Position numbers and translations under genes: made by a program. Positions 34,729 to 46,672 of a stretch of 64,000 nucleotides of DNA are shown here, one piece after another (the stretch's first letter is position 1; each line of letters opens with the position of its first letter). The notes beneath the pieces were generated by a model that saw only the letters and a list, made by a program, of their open reading frames with translations, was not told the DNA's origin and did no database searches. This DNA comes from Valencia hispanica (taxonomy: Eukaryota; Chordata; Actinopteri; Cyprinodontiformes; Valenciidae): positions 2,628,501 to 2,692,500 of the forward strand of contig OY747702.1 of assembly GCA_963556495.2 (NCBI GenBank). The letters run 5' to 3'.

Positions 34729-35883
34729 TTGGCAAAAGGAGTTGAGAAACTTTCTCATAAATGGCACAACCGAACAAAAGAACATCAGAACAATGACAAA
34801 CCAAAACAAAAAGATTTTAACCTCAAATACCGACCAAATTCTCATTCACCTGACAGAATAAATGCATGTGCATCAGTAACACAGGAAACTGATGGAAATA
34901 CAGCAAAGGGTGTGGTAAATACAAGGGCGATGGATAAAAGCATTTGAAAACAAAACTACGGGGTTGATGCTAGCCCTGGGGGACATAAAATCAGTTGGAC
35001 AGAAATTATTGGAACAGCTGCCATGGACGCAATGCTGACCGATGGTGGACAATGTTGGATGATGGATCCAGAGAACGACGGTGTGGCCTTTAATCCATAC
35101 AGAAACCAGGTGTGGGAAATGTTGAGAAAACAATACCCCACCCAAATTGACCTATCTGCTTTAAAAGGTGAAGCAATACTGGAAGGGGAAAATCCGGCCG
35201 CCTACGTCGAGCGTCAGCTCAAAAGATGCCGTGAAGAGACTGAGATGGACCCAAAAACCAATCCTGTAATGACAACCTTGTTTTGATCAGCCTTGGTGAC
35301 TGCCCTCCCAGACAAAGCCAGAGAGCAACTGGAAGGAGTCGTGGGACCACACTCAATGTCTCAAGCACAGTTCCGTGATCATATTGTCCATGCTGTCGGG
35401 AAACACAGAAAAGAACAGTTAAAGGTTCAAGAAAATGAAAGAAATGCTCAACGCAAGCTGACCCAGCTCCACATTCCGGAGTTACAAGATAAGGCTAAAG
35501 CAAAAACGCAAGCACCTGCAATGCAAACAGGCACTGCCATGAGATCTCAAACTGTTTCAGAGACTGGAGGACAGACATCACAGATGTTCGTGACAGCCCA
35601 ACCTCCCCCTCCTCCCCCTCCTCCTGTGATTAATTTGTTCCTGAATCAACCAGGCCACCAGCAGGGTGGGCCAAGGCGACCCTACAACCGCAGAACATGG
35701 AGTGGAGAGCAGAGAGGTGCTCGTCCTACAGACATTTGTTGGATGTGTGGCGGCCAAGGTTACTTTGCTCGAAATTGCCGGAGTGCACCTCCAAAGCCCG
35801 AGTGGAGTGGGCGGGGCCGCGGGAGGGGTAGAGGAAATTTTAGAGGTCCAGTTAACACTTGGGGAGGAAACCAAGGGTACTAG
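34729..35883 (+). pseudogene. ERV-2 gag remnant
   Basis: One reading frame runs from about 34729 to the UAG at 35881-35883, broken by stops at 34945 and 35284. The middle (35023-35500) has capsid-like helical sequence; the C-terminal part has a proline run (35603-35630) and a nucleocapsid with a single zinc-knuckle (about 35737-35780) followed by Arg/Gly-rich sequence. In the knuckle the spacing CX2CX4.X4C is kept, but the histidine position is Tyr, so zinc binding is probably lost. Gag forms the virus core; this copy cannot make a full product. The frame runs on past the UAG into protease. Confidence 0.8.
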
Positions 35884-38583
35884 GGGTGCCTAGAGAATCC
35901 TACAGGGGAGTTCCAAGTTACTTTAAATACAGAAGTTGAACCAATCATTGAAGTAAAATTGGAAGATAAGCTGATAAAAATGCTGGTCGACACAGGAGCT
36001 AGTTACACATGCGTAAACGCCAGTTTCGCCAAAAACCTCCCCATGTCAGATAAACTTGTTAAGATAGGATTCTCTGGGTTAAAGCAATTAAATTCAGTAA
36101 CAGCTCCAGTCAAATTAAGTGTTGACAACAGTGAAATCTAAATTCCAATTCTAGTTTCGAATCAGACACCAATAAACCTTTTGGGAAGGGATGCGCTATG
36201 TCAATTAAATGAAAAAATTTGGTGTTCACCACAAGGAATTTATATTGACAGCTCAGGCGTAGACTTCCAAATGCATGCCAGCACTGAGCAGGAAAAAGTT
36301 TATTGGCTTGGTGACATCTCTAAGTCAATAACAGAAGTTTTTGAAAAGTGGGAAAAATTTATTGAAGCGCAAATTCCAAATTCAACCAAACCATTTAGCA
36401 ATCTTCATTGCACAATGTTCTTTGATCCATCATGCAGCAAAATCTTTGAAGAGGAATGGGACAAAGCAACAAAACACTCACAGATTGAACTTATAACAAA
36501 GTACATAGTGATAGGAAAACAAGGTGCAGCTATAAATGTGAAGACAAACCCATTCATTGAGAGATAGTACAAAGTACCAGAATCTGCACCACACTCTGTT
36601 GGTTAATGAAGGCTTTGAATCCAAAGCTTTGGGGCCAATGATGTTAACAGCAAACCAGGCTCCATGGCAAACAACAGATAATCCTCTAATCTTTACGACT
36701 AAATCTATGATCACCTTTGCAAAACTTCTACACTTGCTAAACCACAAGTTGTGTTGATCCCAAAGAAACAGGAAAAAACAACAGTTTGGAGAATCCAAAA
36801 CCTGCCAGGACACGTTGAAAAAGGACATGTTAGACTATGTCCCAGAGCAGCTTTGGTCAAAACAAGACACAGATGTAGGTCTGGTACAATCAGCCAGTCC
36901 AGTTGAAACAGCTGTATTTCAACTTCAGAATGACTACCTAATCCTCCCCAATACCCAATGAAACCAGAAGCAGAACAAGGAGTGAGTGCAACAATTTATG
37001 GCCTAAAAAAAGCAGGAGTCTTGAAAGGAACAAATAGTGTTTGTAATACGCCCATCTTTCCAGTCTTAAAAGCAGATAAGTCCAAATATCGTTTGTTGCA
37101 TGACTTAAGAATTATCAATTACATAATCGAAGATTGGCCTGCAGAAGTCCCAAATCTTCATACATTACTCACAAATTGACCTCCTGATGCCAAATTTTTC
37201 ACCGTCATAGATCTGTGTTCGGTATTTTTTAGTATTCCTTTGGCAGAAGCCTCCCAGTACCTTTTTGCTTTTAGGTACAGAGGAAAACAATACACATACA
37301 CAAGACTCCCACAGGATTTAAACACAGCCCTCACGTGTATAACCAAATCCTTAAACAGGATCTTGAAGGGATTGACATCGAGGGTACATTAATACAGTAT
37401 GTTGATGACATACTAATTTGCTCAAAAAATATCGAAAGTTGCCACCAAGACTCAATTAAAGTTCTTACCAGATTGGCTGAAGGAGGCCATAAGGCCTCTC
37501 AAGCAAAACTCCAATACTGTCAACCACAGGTAGAGTACCTGGGGAGATTGATCTCCCATGATTCTGTCTCCATTTCACCAGAACATGTGGAAGGAGTCAG
37601 CAAAGCTCCACAGCCAAAAACAGTTGGTCAAATGATGACATTTTTAGGAATGACTGGTTTCAGCTCTGAATGGATTGACAATTACGCTGAAAAAACTGCA
37701 CCAACTTAGAGCAATAATGAAAGATGCAGGTGTTGATTCACTGAAATCACAGCTAAAATGGACAACTGAAGCTAAAATAGCTTTCGAACAATCAAACGAG
37801 ACATGCAGACAGCACCGTGTCTCGCGACACCGGACTAGACAAAAGCATTTCTACTATATGTAGCTAATCGACAAAACATGTATGCCTCAGCAGTTCTGAT
37901 GCAGGAATCATGCAGCGGTCGACAAAAACAGCCAATTGCCTACTATATTGTAAAACTTGACAACGTAGTCCAAGGTTGGCCTCCGTGCTATCAAGGCCTA
38001 GCTGCAGTGTACTATGCCTATGAAAAGGTGATTACAATGGGGTATCCAGTCATTTTATACCCATCACAAAATCACGGAACTCATTAACCAAGGAAGATTT
38101 GTGGTACATCAATCAAGATGTTTGCAGTACATGCCACTATTGACGTACCGAGATGTAACAATAAAAAGATGCTTAACGAGCAATCCGGCAAATGTTGTTC
38201 CGTTTGAGTTTGAAGAACCTCATGAGTGTATAATTGAATCAATGAAATACACTAGACTAAGACCAGATTTGGAATCTACACCTTTTGAGAATCCCGACGT
38301 AACATACTTTGTAGATGGATCTTGTTTCAAAGACTACTTAGGAAACCACGCAGGCTATGCAGTGGTTGGGAAAATAAACAGTGTGTTCAAAATAGTCAAA
38401 GCAGAACAATGTGAGCAACCCTGCCCAGCCCAATTGGCCGAGCTGAGAGCATTGACAGAGGATTGTAAGCTAGCTGAAGGAAAGATAGCAAACATTTACT
38501 CCGATTCCGCCTATGCTCATGGCGTGTGCCACCTTTTTGGCAATGTGTGGAAACAAAGAGGATTCAAAAAATCGGATGGAAGT
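35884..38583 (+). pseudogene. ERV-2 protease, reverse transcriptase and RNase H (5' part)
   Basis: The protease follows the gag UAG in the same frame; its DTGAS active site is at 35989-36003 and an in-frame stop is at 36139-36141. GRDAL near 36186 is the conserved late protease motif. RT coding appears from 36958: LLHDLR, motif A around VIDL (37207), LPQ (37310) and the catalytic YVDD (about 37400). Frames change around 36567, 37200-37335, 37690 and 37870. RNase H (38101-38583) keeps VDGS, AELRAL and YSDSAYA, carrying three acidic residues. It is cut at 38583 by the solo LTR and continues at 40152-40255 (QCPAHRKGNTD). The product would copy viral RNA into DNA; this copy is defective. Confidence 0.85.
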
Positions 38584-40151
38584 TGTTGTGCCACAGATAG
38601 GTAGGTTTTGGCTATGACTAATTATGAATAATTGCTTAGGGCAATTATTAATCAGATTAATAATTTTATGTAAAAATTACCACGTTTAGGGCACCACCTG
38701 GATTCCAGGAATATCAATAGCCAAATTGTTCAGTCTCAGTTTATGTTTATGATTACCTGCCTGATAAGGCTGAGATAATTAAACAATATATGAAGGAATA
38801 AGTTCTTGGCGTACCTGAACAGCAAGTTACTACACATGTAGGTGAAATAACAACAACAGTTTTCCAAAATACAAGAGTTTATTACAACAACAATTCACTT
38901 TCAGTTAACATACTTTAATCAAAAAACTCACCAAACTAGTAAAACACAACTAAACTACTAAGAAAATAATAACGATAATAAAACTCACACTCCGAAGTAA
39001 AACAGTAAAAGTGATAAAAATGCACAAAAATAGAAACAAACAATAAATTGATAATGATGTCACAGTTCAGAATGAATATGTTTGCTCAAAGACCAAGGCT
39101 TGTATTGAACAGTGTTGGGAATAACGCTAAGTTAGTTTTAAACTAATTGCGATCAGTTTAAGACTAATCAGCAGATTCTGGTTTGTTTTCAAGCCACCAA
39201 TTCACAATGCAAAGCAGAAGTGAAGAAAAACATTGTTTGGAAGAAGCAATGTTCCATTAAAGCATTTGCTGAATTAGAAATCAATAACCATGTGGTTCAC
39301 TAGAGCATGTAGCTTACAGCTAACTCACGTGGTGCTGCTTAAAGTCACTCTGGATCATTTATTAAACATCAAATGAAAAACTGTCGGATGGAGTAACTTA
39401 GGTTGCAGGATATAAAACGGCTTTCCATCGGAAACCTCGAAAATCACTGTTTAAACATCCAGGCCGACCGGCCTGTTTGTACCCAAACAATAAAGGAAAT
39501 CTTACGCAAAGTAACAAATCACAGTGAAAATACACAACCCTTAATTCTTGTTTAAACTAACCTAATCTCGCCTCGGTTAAAGTTCTCCAAGTTGCTCCGT
39601 GGATGATGGGCTTAGCTAACACAACATTAGCTCGCAGGCTAGCCACAGCTACGGTCCGTTAGCAGTGGGAGGATTATAGCTGTTGAATCGCGGGTAGCAT
39701 TAGCTTGAAACATCGTGTCATCCTCTTCGGCTTGCTAAACAGCGATCAGCTGCACCTCAGTTCACTGACACAGTACCTTCTCTGCAGGTTCAAGATAGCA
39801 TTGTCCCAGGCTTTGTCGCGGTGGCTTGTTAGCGGCTCGCTTCATACGGCATCATCTGTTCAGAAAGCAGGGCTCAGGGCGGAAAACACTGGGTTTGATT
39901 CCCCTGATTGATCAGCAGTATTGTCGTCCTCGGAGTGAGTTCCTCTCAGAACTCGCGTCTTTTCCCTCGCCAGCGAAGGAAGGATTGGATCTCTCCTGGC
40001 GCTGTTTGGCTAAAAGCCAGAACTGGAGAGGGCGTGAAAATCTACAGCGGTGCCTTATATAACCTCTGGTCTTCTTCTCCTCCTGTCAGAGCTAGAATGT
40101 GGATTAGTGCCACCCAATGGCTGTGTGTCCCCAACAAAGTCCTATCCGTCA
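38584..40151 (-). mobile_element. 1.57 kb solo LTR inserted in ERV-2 pol
   Basis: Flanked by AAGT (38580-38583 and 40152-40155), with TG...CA ends. Reading on the minus strand it starts TGACGGATAGGACTTTGTTG and ends CTATCTGTGGCACAACA. A TATA-like GGTTATATAAGGC (about 40055-40067, minus) lies about 90 bp from its 5' end, and AATAAA-like sequences occur toward the 3' end, supporting minus orientation. No retroviral coding is inside. The length is unusual for gamma-like LTRs and closer to long LTRs of complex or foamy-like elements, but I cannot assign it. Confidence 0.75.
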
Positions 40152-40255
40152 AAGTAAACAAATAAATGAACTAATTTCAGCAATGATGCTACCATCAAAA
40201 CTTGCAGTGATTCAATGTCCAGCTCACCGCAAGGGCAACACAGATGTAATAAAAG

Positions 40256-41061
40256 TAGGGCTGTCAAACGATTAAAAATTTAAATCTAATTAATCACAGG
40301 GTAGCTGTCAATTAATCACAATTAATTAACATTCCCAAATATGACCGAAGAAGTAACATTTTTGGTGTAAATAAAGGACGAAACCAGAAGCTATTGCTCT
40401 TTTTTTTAAGGAAATACAGGTGAGATGCATGGAACTTTTGTTTTGAATTCTACAATCACATTTACACGTGGAGCTTTTTACCTATTAATCTTTTAGCCAG
40501 TTGCTAAGGCAAACTAACTGGTTAATCTTTTCTGAATGTAAAGCTGACAGTTTTTTATTCAATTTTGGACAAGCCTGAGCATCCTCTTCATGGGACTATA
40601 CTACAACAACGGTGTCTTCGGTCAGAGGCTTCTTCAATTTTTCTGCGACACAGACTGCTACAGGAGATCATTCCTGCTTACAGCCATCACGATCTACAAT
40701 AGCTCCTTGAAAAATTAATACATAACACTTCATTTCTCTCTGGGAGGAATTAAGTATTTTTTAATTGAAATTTTGTGACTAAAAGAGGGATTATTTGTTT
40801 ATCAACAGCGAACCTTTACATTACCCCCTGGCTCCCACTGTTATTATTTGCAGTTATCAAACAGTTGTCATGCTGTTTACGTGACAAGCGAGCACTGAAA
40901 GCAGCTCTGGTTTAATTGTGGGGTAAACAGGGCAGGTCATTCAATTGTGGGGTAAACATGGCAGGTCATTCTGTGCATGCATTAATTGCGTTAAAAAAAT
41001 TAATGGGATTATTTCCACAAATTAATCGACCCGCATTAATGCATTAATTTTGATAGCCCTA
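40256..41061. mobile_element. hAT-type non-autonomous element in ERV-2 pol
   Basis: 806-bp insertion with terminal inverted repeats TAGGGCTGTCAAA (left) and TAGGGCTATCAAA (right, minus strand), flanked by the 8-bp duplication AATAAAAG (40248-40255 and 41062-41069). The 8-bp duplication points to the hAT superfamily. Both ends carry ATTAATCG-like subterminal words. No transposase is encoded. The middle (about 40590-40760) carries a fragment resembling a LINE C-terminus and 3' UTR. Confidence 0.85.
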
Positions 41062-42323
41062 AATAAAAGGCAACAATGAAGACAGATGAGGCAGCAAAAC
41101 TAGCTTCTAAATGTGATGTTGCTATTCTAAGTCCAGTTATTTCCGTGGAAACAACTGTTACACCTGAAGACATCATTCAGATACACGAAAATGCCACTCC
41201 GAGTGAACAACACATGTGGCATCAGAGAGGATCATCAAAAGACAAAAATGGTTTGTGGAGGTCACATGAAGGTTTGATTGTGGCACCAGTTTCACTACTG
41301 ACAATTTTGATATCAGACTGTCATGGCATGGACCATTGTGGTAGAGCCGAAGTCATAAGAAAACTAAACCGCCAAGGTTACTGGTCACCATACTTGAAAG
41401 CTATGGTTGACAAAATACTAAGCAGATGCAGTGTTTGTGCGCAGAACCATGTGCGTAAAGGCATAAAAACACCAGTAGGACACATTCCGGTTCCTGAAGG
41501 CCCATTCAGACACCTTGTCATAGACTACGTTGACATGCTTAAGCCAGTAAGGGGACAGCAATACATGTTGGCCGTAATTGACAGATTTATCCGATGGGTG
41601 GAAACTATTCCATCTAAAGATTTGAGTGCAGAGACTGTAGTGAAGTTTCTGGTTCGTGAAGTTGTAACTTGATTTGGAATACCATCAGAAATCTCTTCGG
41701 ACAATGGCCCTGCATTCGTTCACAAAGTTTTCAAAGGCATTTTACAACAGTTGAGAATCAAGCAGAGATTAGGATCTGTCTATAATCCTCAGAGTCAGGG
41801 AATTGTTGAACGTGTGAATGGAACTCTGAAATCAAAGATTAACAAAAAATGTTCATGTGCTAAACTAAACTGGGTGGATGCTTTGCCACTCGGTTTGTTT
41901 TCTTACCGCATGCAAACACACAGATCAACACATTTGTCTCAGCACGAAGCCCTAACAGTCATGGCTATGCCAGCCCCGCATCTCAGGGGACTCCATAAGG
42001 GTCCCCCGCTTGAGCAATCGGAACAGGAACTAAAAAGTTGTGTCAGGAAACTAACTAGCATCCACAAAGCAATTTATCTGCAGGAGAAGGAGAAGGAAGT
42101 TGCTGCTAGCAGAGATAACGAAGGTCCAATGGCCCCTGGAGACCAAGTGTACATTAAGGTCTTCCGGAGGAAATGCCACAAACCCAGATGTGAGGGTCCG
42201 TTCGTTGTGGCTCAAGCAACACCAACAGCTGTTCAAATCGAGGGCAGCTCGACATGGTACCATCTGAGCCACTGCACGAAAGTCCGAGAAGCAACTAAGG
42301 AGAGTGCAAGTCAACAAAATTAG
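41062..42323 (+). pseudogene. ERV-2 integrase
   Basis: Readable from about 41076 to 42321 in one frame with a single in-frame stop at 41670-41672. The zinc-binding HX3H (about 41322-41336) and CX2C (about 41434) are present. Catalytic residues appear intact: Asp in VIDYVD (about 41520), Asp in SSDNGPAF (about 41697) and Glu in GIVERVNG (about 41805). The C-terminal module has GDQVYIKVF and the GPF motif (about 42200). Integrase joins viral DNA to the host chromosome. The end overlaps the env region start in another frame, as is common in retroviruses. Confidence 0.85.
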
Positions 42324-42342
42324 ACAGAAAAAGTCAAGGACA

Positions 42343-44366
42343 ATGAGAAAGATTGTAAGTCTGATAACTGTTCTGTGTTGGGTGATGGCAGGAATGCTGA
42401 TACTGAAGGGACTGGTCCTGGAGGAGGTGAAGATGGACCCGAGAGGTGTGGGAAGCGACGTCCAGTCACCAGAGCGTTTGCAAAGGCAGCAGACGGAAGG
42501 AAGAGTCCGCCCCAAAAAAGTTAAATATGATGCAACCATGCCGCACCACACCAGATCAGTCAGGACACCAATATTCAGTAAAATCTCACATAGTTTGCGT
42601 TCACGTAGACAAACTGACACTGTTGATGAAACTAAACATGCTAAACAGCTACTGGAGATTGATGTTGGCTTTAAAGTGGAACCTATAACACAAGGAACCA
42701 CACCTATAACTGTTACACCAGTTATAGAACAGGTCCCCTTAAATGTGGGTGACGAGGTCAGTTCTGACCAACGTCAGGGGGGACTGGATACAATTAATGG
42801 GTCACAATATCAAAATCTAAACAATCCTAGTTACTGACCAATTCGAGTCAAACCACAAAATGTAGCCATCCCTAGAGCAAGAAGGCCCAGGCCAATAGAA
42901 GATGTACTTTGGGCAAAAGCTAATCACAATAGCTGGTATCTATGGGCATGGTACACAACGAAGAAAATTACCTCTAAAGAGTGCATTATGTGCTCGGAAG
43001 CACCAGGAGAAGTTTCAGTTGTAGTTCCAGAAAAATATGCTTTTGAAGAGTGTGCCTCAGTACAGAAACAAGCCTGTAAAAAAGGAGATTTCAATAATGC
43101 AACTGGAGTACCATTATTTTTTATTTTTTCCATGTGTGGAATTAAAAGCAGAATACTTTATGGATCAAGAAGAATTCATAATTACTTAGATAAGTATAGA
43201 GGTTATAAAATTGAGGAAAAATGTGCAGAGTTTAACATTTCAACAACACAAAATGGTTCGCCGACAATTTACAAAGTAGATTATGAAGCCGAATATGAAT
43301 GCTTTGCTAGTGGAGGTTTTACAGAAAGCAAAGGAACTTTTGTGGGAAACACAACAGTAAAATGTAAGGTAACTTGGGTTCTATCTTGGTTTCCACATGG
43401 TAACATGACACCTATGTTTATTACTACACCAGTTTGGTATGAAAACCCTGAACCATTTAGCCAGACATGTGATAACATGACAATGACAAGTCCTCCTTTA
43501 TACTTTCTGAGTGAACAAACTTGGGCAATAGCAGACAGTTATTTTATGTGTGGAGATGACATCTTGCTGAACATTTTGCCACCACGATGGATAGGTTTGT
43601 ATACTATGGTAAGATTGAAAATGCCTGTAACAATGCTACATGAAGGTGTTAATAAAATAATAAACCTTGATCAAGTGAAAAACAACCCTAGAACAAAAAG
43701 AGAATATGTACCCGATCATGCTGTTCATCTTGACATAATAGGACAACCTAGAGGAATTCTAAATGAAATTAAGGCAAGACATGAAGTCAAAGCAGGATTT
43801 GAGTCCATAATACCTCAGATAGCAATTAAAAAAATGTGGAATGGATTAATTACATTTACTATGATGAACAGCGAATTCTCAATTATACTAGTGATGTTCT
43901 TGGACTGTTAGGCCAGCAGTTGCATGAAACTAGTAAGATGGCATTGCAAAATCAGCAGGCCATAGATTGGATCATGGCAGACCAAGGAGGAGTCTGCCAG
44001 ATTTTTGGTGATCAGTGTTGCACGAATATTCCAAGCAATACTGCGCCTGATGGTACTTTCTCTGCAGCAATGTCTAAGCTTAAAATCCTTAGAGAAGAAC
44101 TTAGTATGAATGCTGGTAAGAAGGACTGGTCTGGGGGGTGGTTAGATCTAAATGTAGGGGATTGGAAAGCAATGCTAATTAAGGTGGCAATTAGTGCGAC
44201 CATAGTACTAATTGTAATTTTCTTATTGGCATGTTGCATCATACCCATCGTGAAGCGGATATGGATAAGGACACAGACTTCTCAGATGAACTTGGCTGCT
44301 GCATCCCAGTTGGTCCAGATGGAGAGGACCACTGTGAACTGTCCTCCCCACCTCCTAAACATCTGA
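42343..44366 (+). pseudogene. ERV-2 envelope glycoprotein, broken
   Basis: ATG at 42343 opens a hydrophobic signal-peptide-like stretch. The surface subunit has a stop at 42835-42837, a CXXC motif (about 42984-42995) and several N-X-S/T sites. A furin-type RTKR site at about 43690 separates the transmembrane subunit, which contains a CX6CC motif (about 43996-44022), just after a conserved helical segment, and a membrane span (about 44180-44245) with a short Lys/Arg-rich tail. CXXC plus CX6CC mark the covalently linked gamma-type envelope. A frame change at the A-run near 43828 splits the subunit, so two lesions prevent a full product. Confidence 0.85.
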
Positions 44367-44686
44367 ACCTCCCAACCAAGGACTCTTTAGTGGAGCCAGC
44401 TCAAGTAATAAAGTGTCTTTTGAATAAATAGGTCCACCTCCAGGACCCCATCAGCCCTCAACAGAACTCACACCAAGAATCTTCATTTTGTTCTTTGCTT
44501 AACCTACTTCATCTACTTCACTCATCTATTTTTCATTGATTTTTCATGAACAATTGAGACATTTCAACAATCTTATTAAGTACATTTTTGTGGACAATTG
44601 GGACATTGAAACATTTTCATAATCACATTTGCTATGGACAATAGTGACATTTTAACATTCCTATATACTACATATGGTGTATGTTT
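44367..44686 (+). other. ERV-2 post-env region with three imperfect repeats
   Basis: Contains AATAAA-like sequences (44407, 44424) and three spaced copies of a word like ACAATTGGGACATT (about 44550, 44593, 44638). No polypurine tract or LTR is evident before Rex3 sequence resumes at about 44687. Confidence 0.5.
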
Positions 44687-46672
44687 AAGGTGTTAGTCCA
44701 CATCCAAGGTAACTGCCCCCGATGTCCACGCAATATTGCAGAGTTAACCAACACAGCCCCACAACATCCAGAGCCTTGAGGAACTCCGGTCGAATCTCAT
44801 CCACCCCCGGAGCCTTGTCACCGAGGAGCTTTTTGATGACCTCGGTGACCTCAGCACTAGAGATTGGGAGCCTGACCCAAAGTCCCCAAACCCTGAAAGG
44901 CGTGCCGGTGGGATTGAGGAGGTCTTCGAAGTATTCCATCCACCGACCCAAAACGTCCCGCATCGAGGTCAGCAGCGCACCATCCCCACTGTAAACCGTG
45001 TTGGTGGCAGACCGCACCCCCCCAGAAACACCAGATGGTGGACCAGAATCGCTTCGAAGCCATACGGAAGACGTTCTCCATGGCCTCTCCAAACTCCTCT
45101 CATGCCGAGTTTTTGCCTCAGCGACCATCCGAGCCGCACTCCGCCTGGCCCGCCGGTACCAGCTGCTAACACGGTATCAGCTGCTTCAGGGGTCCCACAA
45201 GCCAAAAAGACCCGATAGGAATCCTTCTTCAAATTCTTCTTCAGCCTGACACCATCCCTTACGGGGGTTCGGGGGTTTCCGCCGAGACAGGCACCGACCA
45301 CCTTGCAGCCACAGCTTCGGTCAGCCGCCTCAACAATGGAAGCGCAGCACATGGTCGGACTCAATGTCCCCCGCCTCCTCCGGGACGTGTTCGAAATTCT
45401 GCCGGAGGTGTGAGTTGAAGCTCCTTCTGACAGGAGACTCCGCCAGATGTTCCCAGCAGACCCTCACAACGTGTTTGGGCCTTCCAGGTCTGTCCGGCGT
45501 CCTCCCCTACCATCAGAGCCGACTCACCACCAGGTAGTGGTCATTGGTCAGCTCAGCCCCTCTCTTCACCCGAGTGTCCAAAACATGCAGCCGCAGATCA
45601 GATGAGATGACAACCAAGTCGATCATCGAGCTGCGGCCTTGGGTGTCCTGGTGCCAAGTGCACATATGGACACCTTTATGCTTGAACATGGTGTTTGTTA
45701 TGGAAAATCCATGACGAGCACAGAAGTCCAATAGCAAGACACCACTCAGGTTCAGATCGGGGGGGAGGGGCATTCCGCCCAACCACACCCCTCCAGGTCT
45801 CACTGTCATTGCCCATGTGAGCGTTGAAGTACCCCAGCAGAACAAGGGAGTCCCCGGTAGGAGCACTCTCCAGCACCCCCTCCAAAGACTCCAAAAAGGG
45901 TGGGTAATCTGATTTGCTGTTTGGCGTGTAAGCACAAACAACAGTCAGGACCTGTCCCCCCACCCGTAGGCGGAGGGAGGCTACCCTCTCGTTCACCGGG
46001 TTAAACCCCAATGTACAGGTGGCAAGATGGAGGGCAACAAGTATGCCCACCCCAGCTCGGCGCCTGGCAGCCGGGGCAACTCCAGAGTGCAAGAGAGTCC
46101 AACCCCTCTCGAGAAGACAGGTTCCAGAGCCAGATCTGTGCATCGAGGCGAGTACGACGATGTCCAGTCAAAACCTCTCAACCTCGCACACCAACTCCGG
46201 CTCCTTCCCCACCAGAGAGGTGATGTTCCACGTCCCGAGAGCCAGCTTCTGCAGCTGAGGATCGGACCGCCAAGGTCCCCACTGAAAGGCGCCGCCCAAC
46301 CTGCATAGCACCCGACCCGTATGGCCCCTCCCACAGGTGGTGACATCATGGGAAGGGGGATCCATGTTACCTCTTCGGGCTAAGCCCGACCGGGCCCCAT
46401 GGGTAAAGGCCCGATCCACCAGTTGCTCACCATCGTGCCCCACCTCCAGGCCTGGCTCCAGCGGGGGGCCCCGGTGACCCGCGTCTGGGCGAGGGAACAC
46501 TGAATCCATTTATAACATTCATCATAGGTGTTTTTTGGGCTGCACTTTGTCTGATTCCTCATCTGGAACCAAATTGCCACGGGTGACCCTACCAGGAGCA
46601 AAGATCCCCCGACAACGTGGCTCCTAGGATCATTGGGACACTCAAACCCCTCCACCACGATAAGGTGGCAGC
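44687..46672 (-). mobile_element. Rex3-type LINE, 5' half (Rex3-A)
   Basis: Minus-strand continuation of 31947-33144. The 5' end near 46672 starts GGGCTGCCACCTTATCGTGG, the usual Rex3 start, so the element was close to full length. Coding in several broken frames: LALGTWNITSLVGKE (endonuclease start, about 46240), [13 protein letters not shown] (expected Asp of GDFN is Tyr here, about 45840), SMIDLVVIS and [10 protein letters not shown] (about 45620-45520), then the RT N-terminal region (ELTPPAEFRTRP-like to about 45350; LLGDKAPGVDEIRPEFLKAL about 44830-44760). At least five frame changes. About 80-100 bp of Rex3 seem to be missing at the ERV-2 right junction. Confidence 0.85.

Larger units (their letters stand above)
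33145..44686 (+). mobile_element. Endogenous retrovirus ERV-2 (gamma/epsilon-like), inside Rex3-A
   Basis: Plus-strand provirus splitting the Rex3 LINE. Order: 5' LTR (33145-33607), putative primer binding site (33612), long leader, gag (about 34729-35883), in-frame UAG, protease, reverse transcriptase, RNase H, integrase (ending 42321) and env (42343-44366). The gene order, gag and pol in one frame, the CXXC and CX6CC env motifs and the GPF-containing integrase fit gamma/epsilon-like retroviruses. pol is interrupted by a solo LTR (38584-40151) and a hAT-type element (40256-41061). No 3' LTR is visible and some Rex3 target sequence is lost at the right junction, so the 3' end was deleted. Multiple stops and frameshifts make it non-functional. 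Confidence 0.85.

Noticed and set aside
42051..42701. 216-codon minus-strand frame
   Set aside because: Antisense of ERV-2 integrase end and env start; no independent motif.
42343..44366. Possible domesticated (functional) env gene
   Set aside because: A stop in the surface subunit and a frame change before the transmembrane subunit argue against a maintained host gene in this copy.
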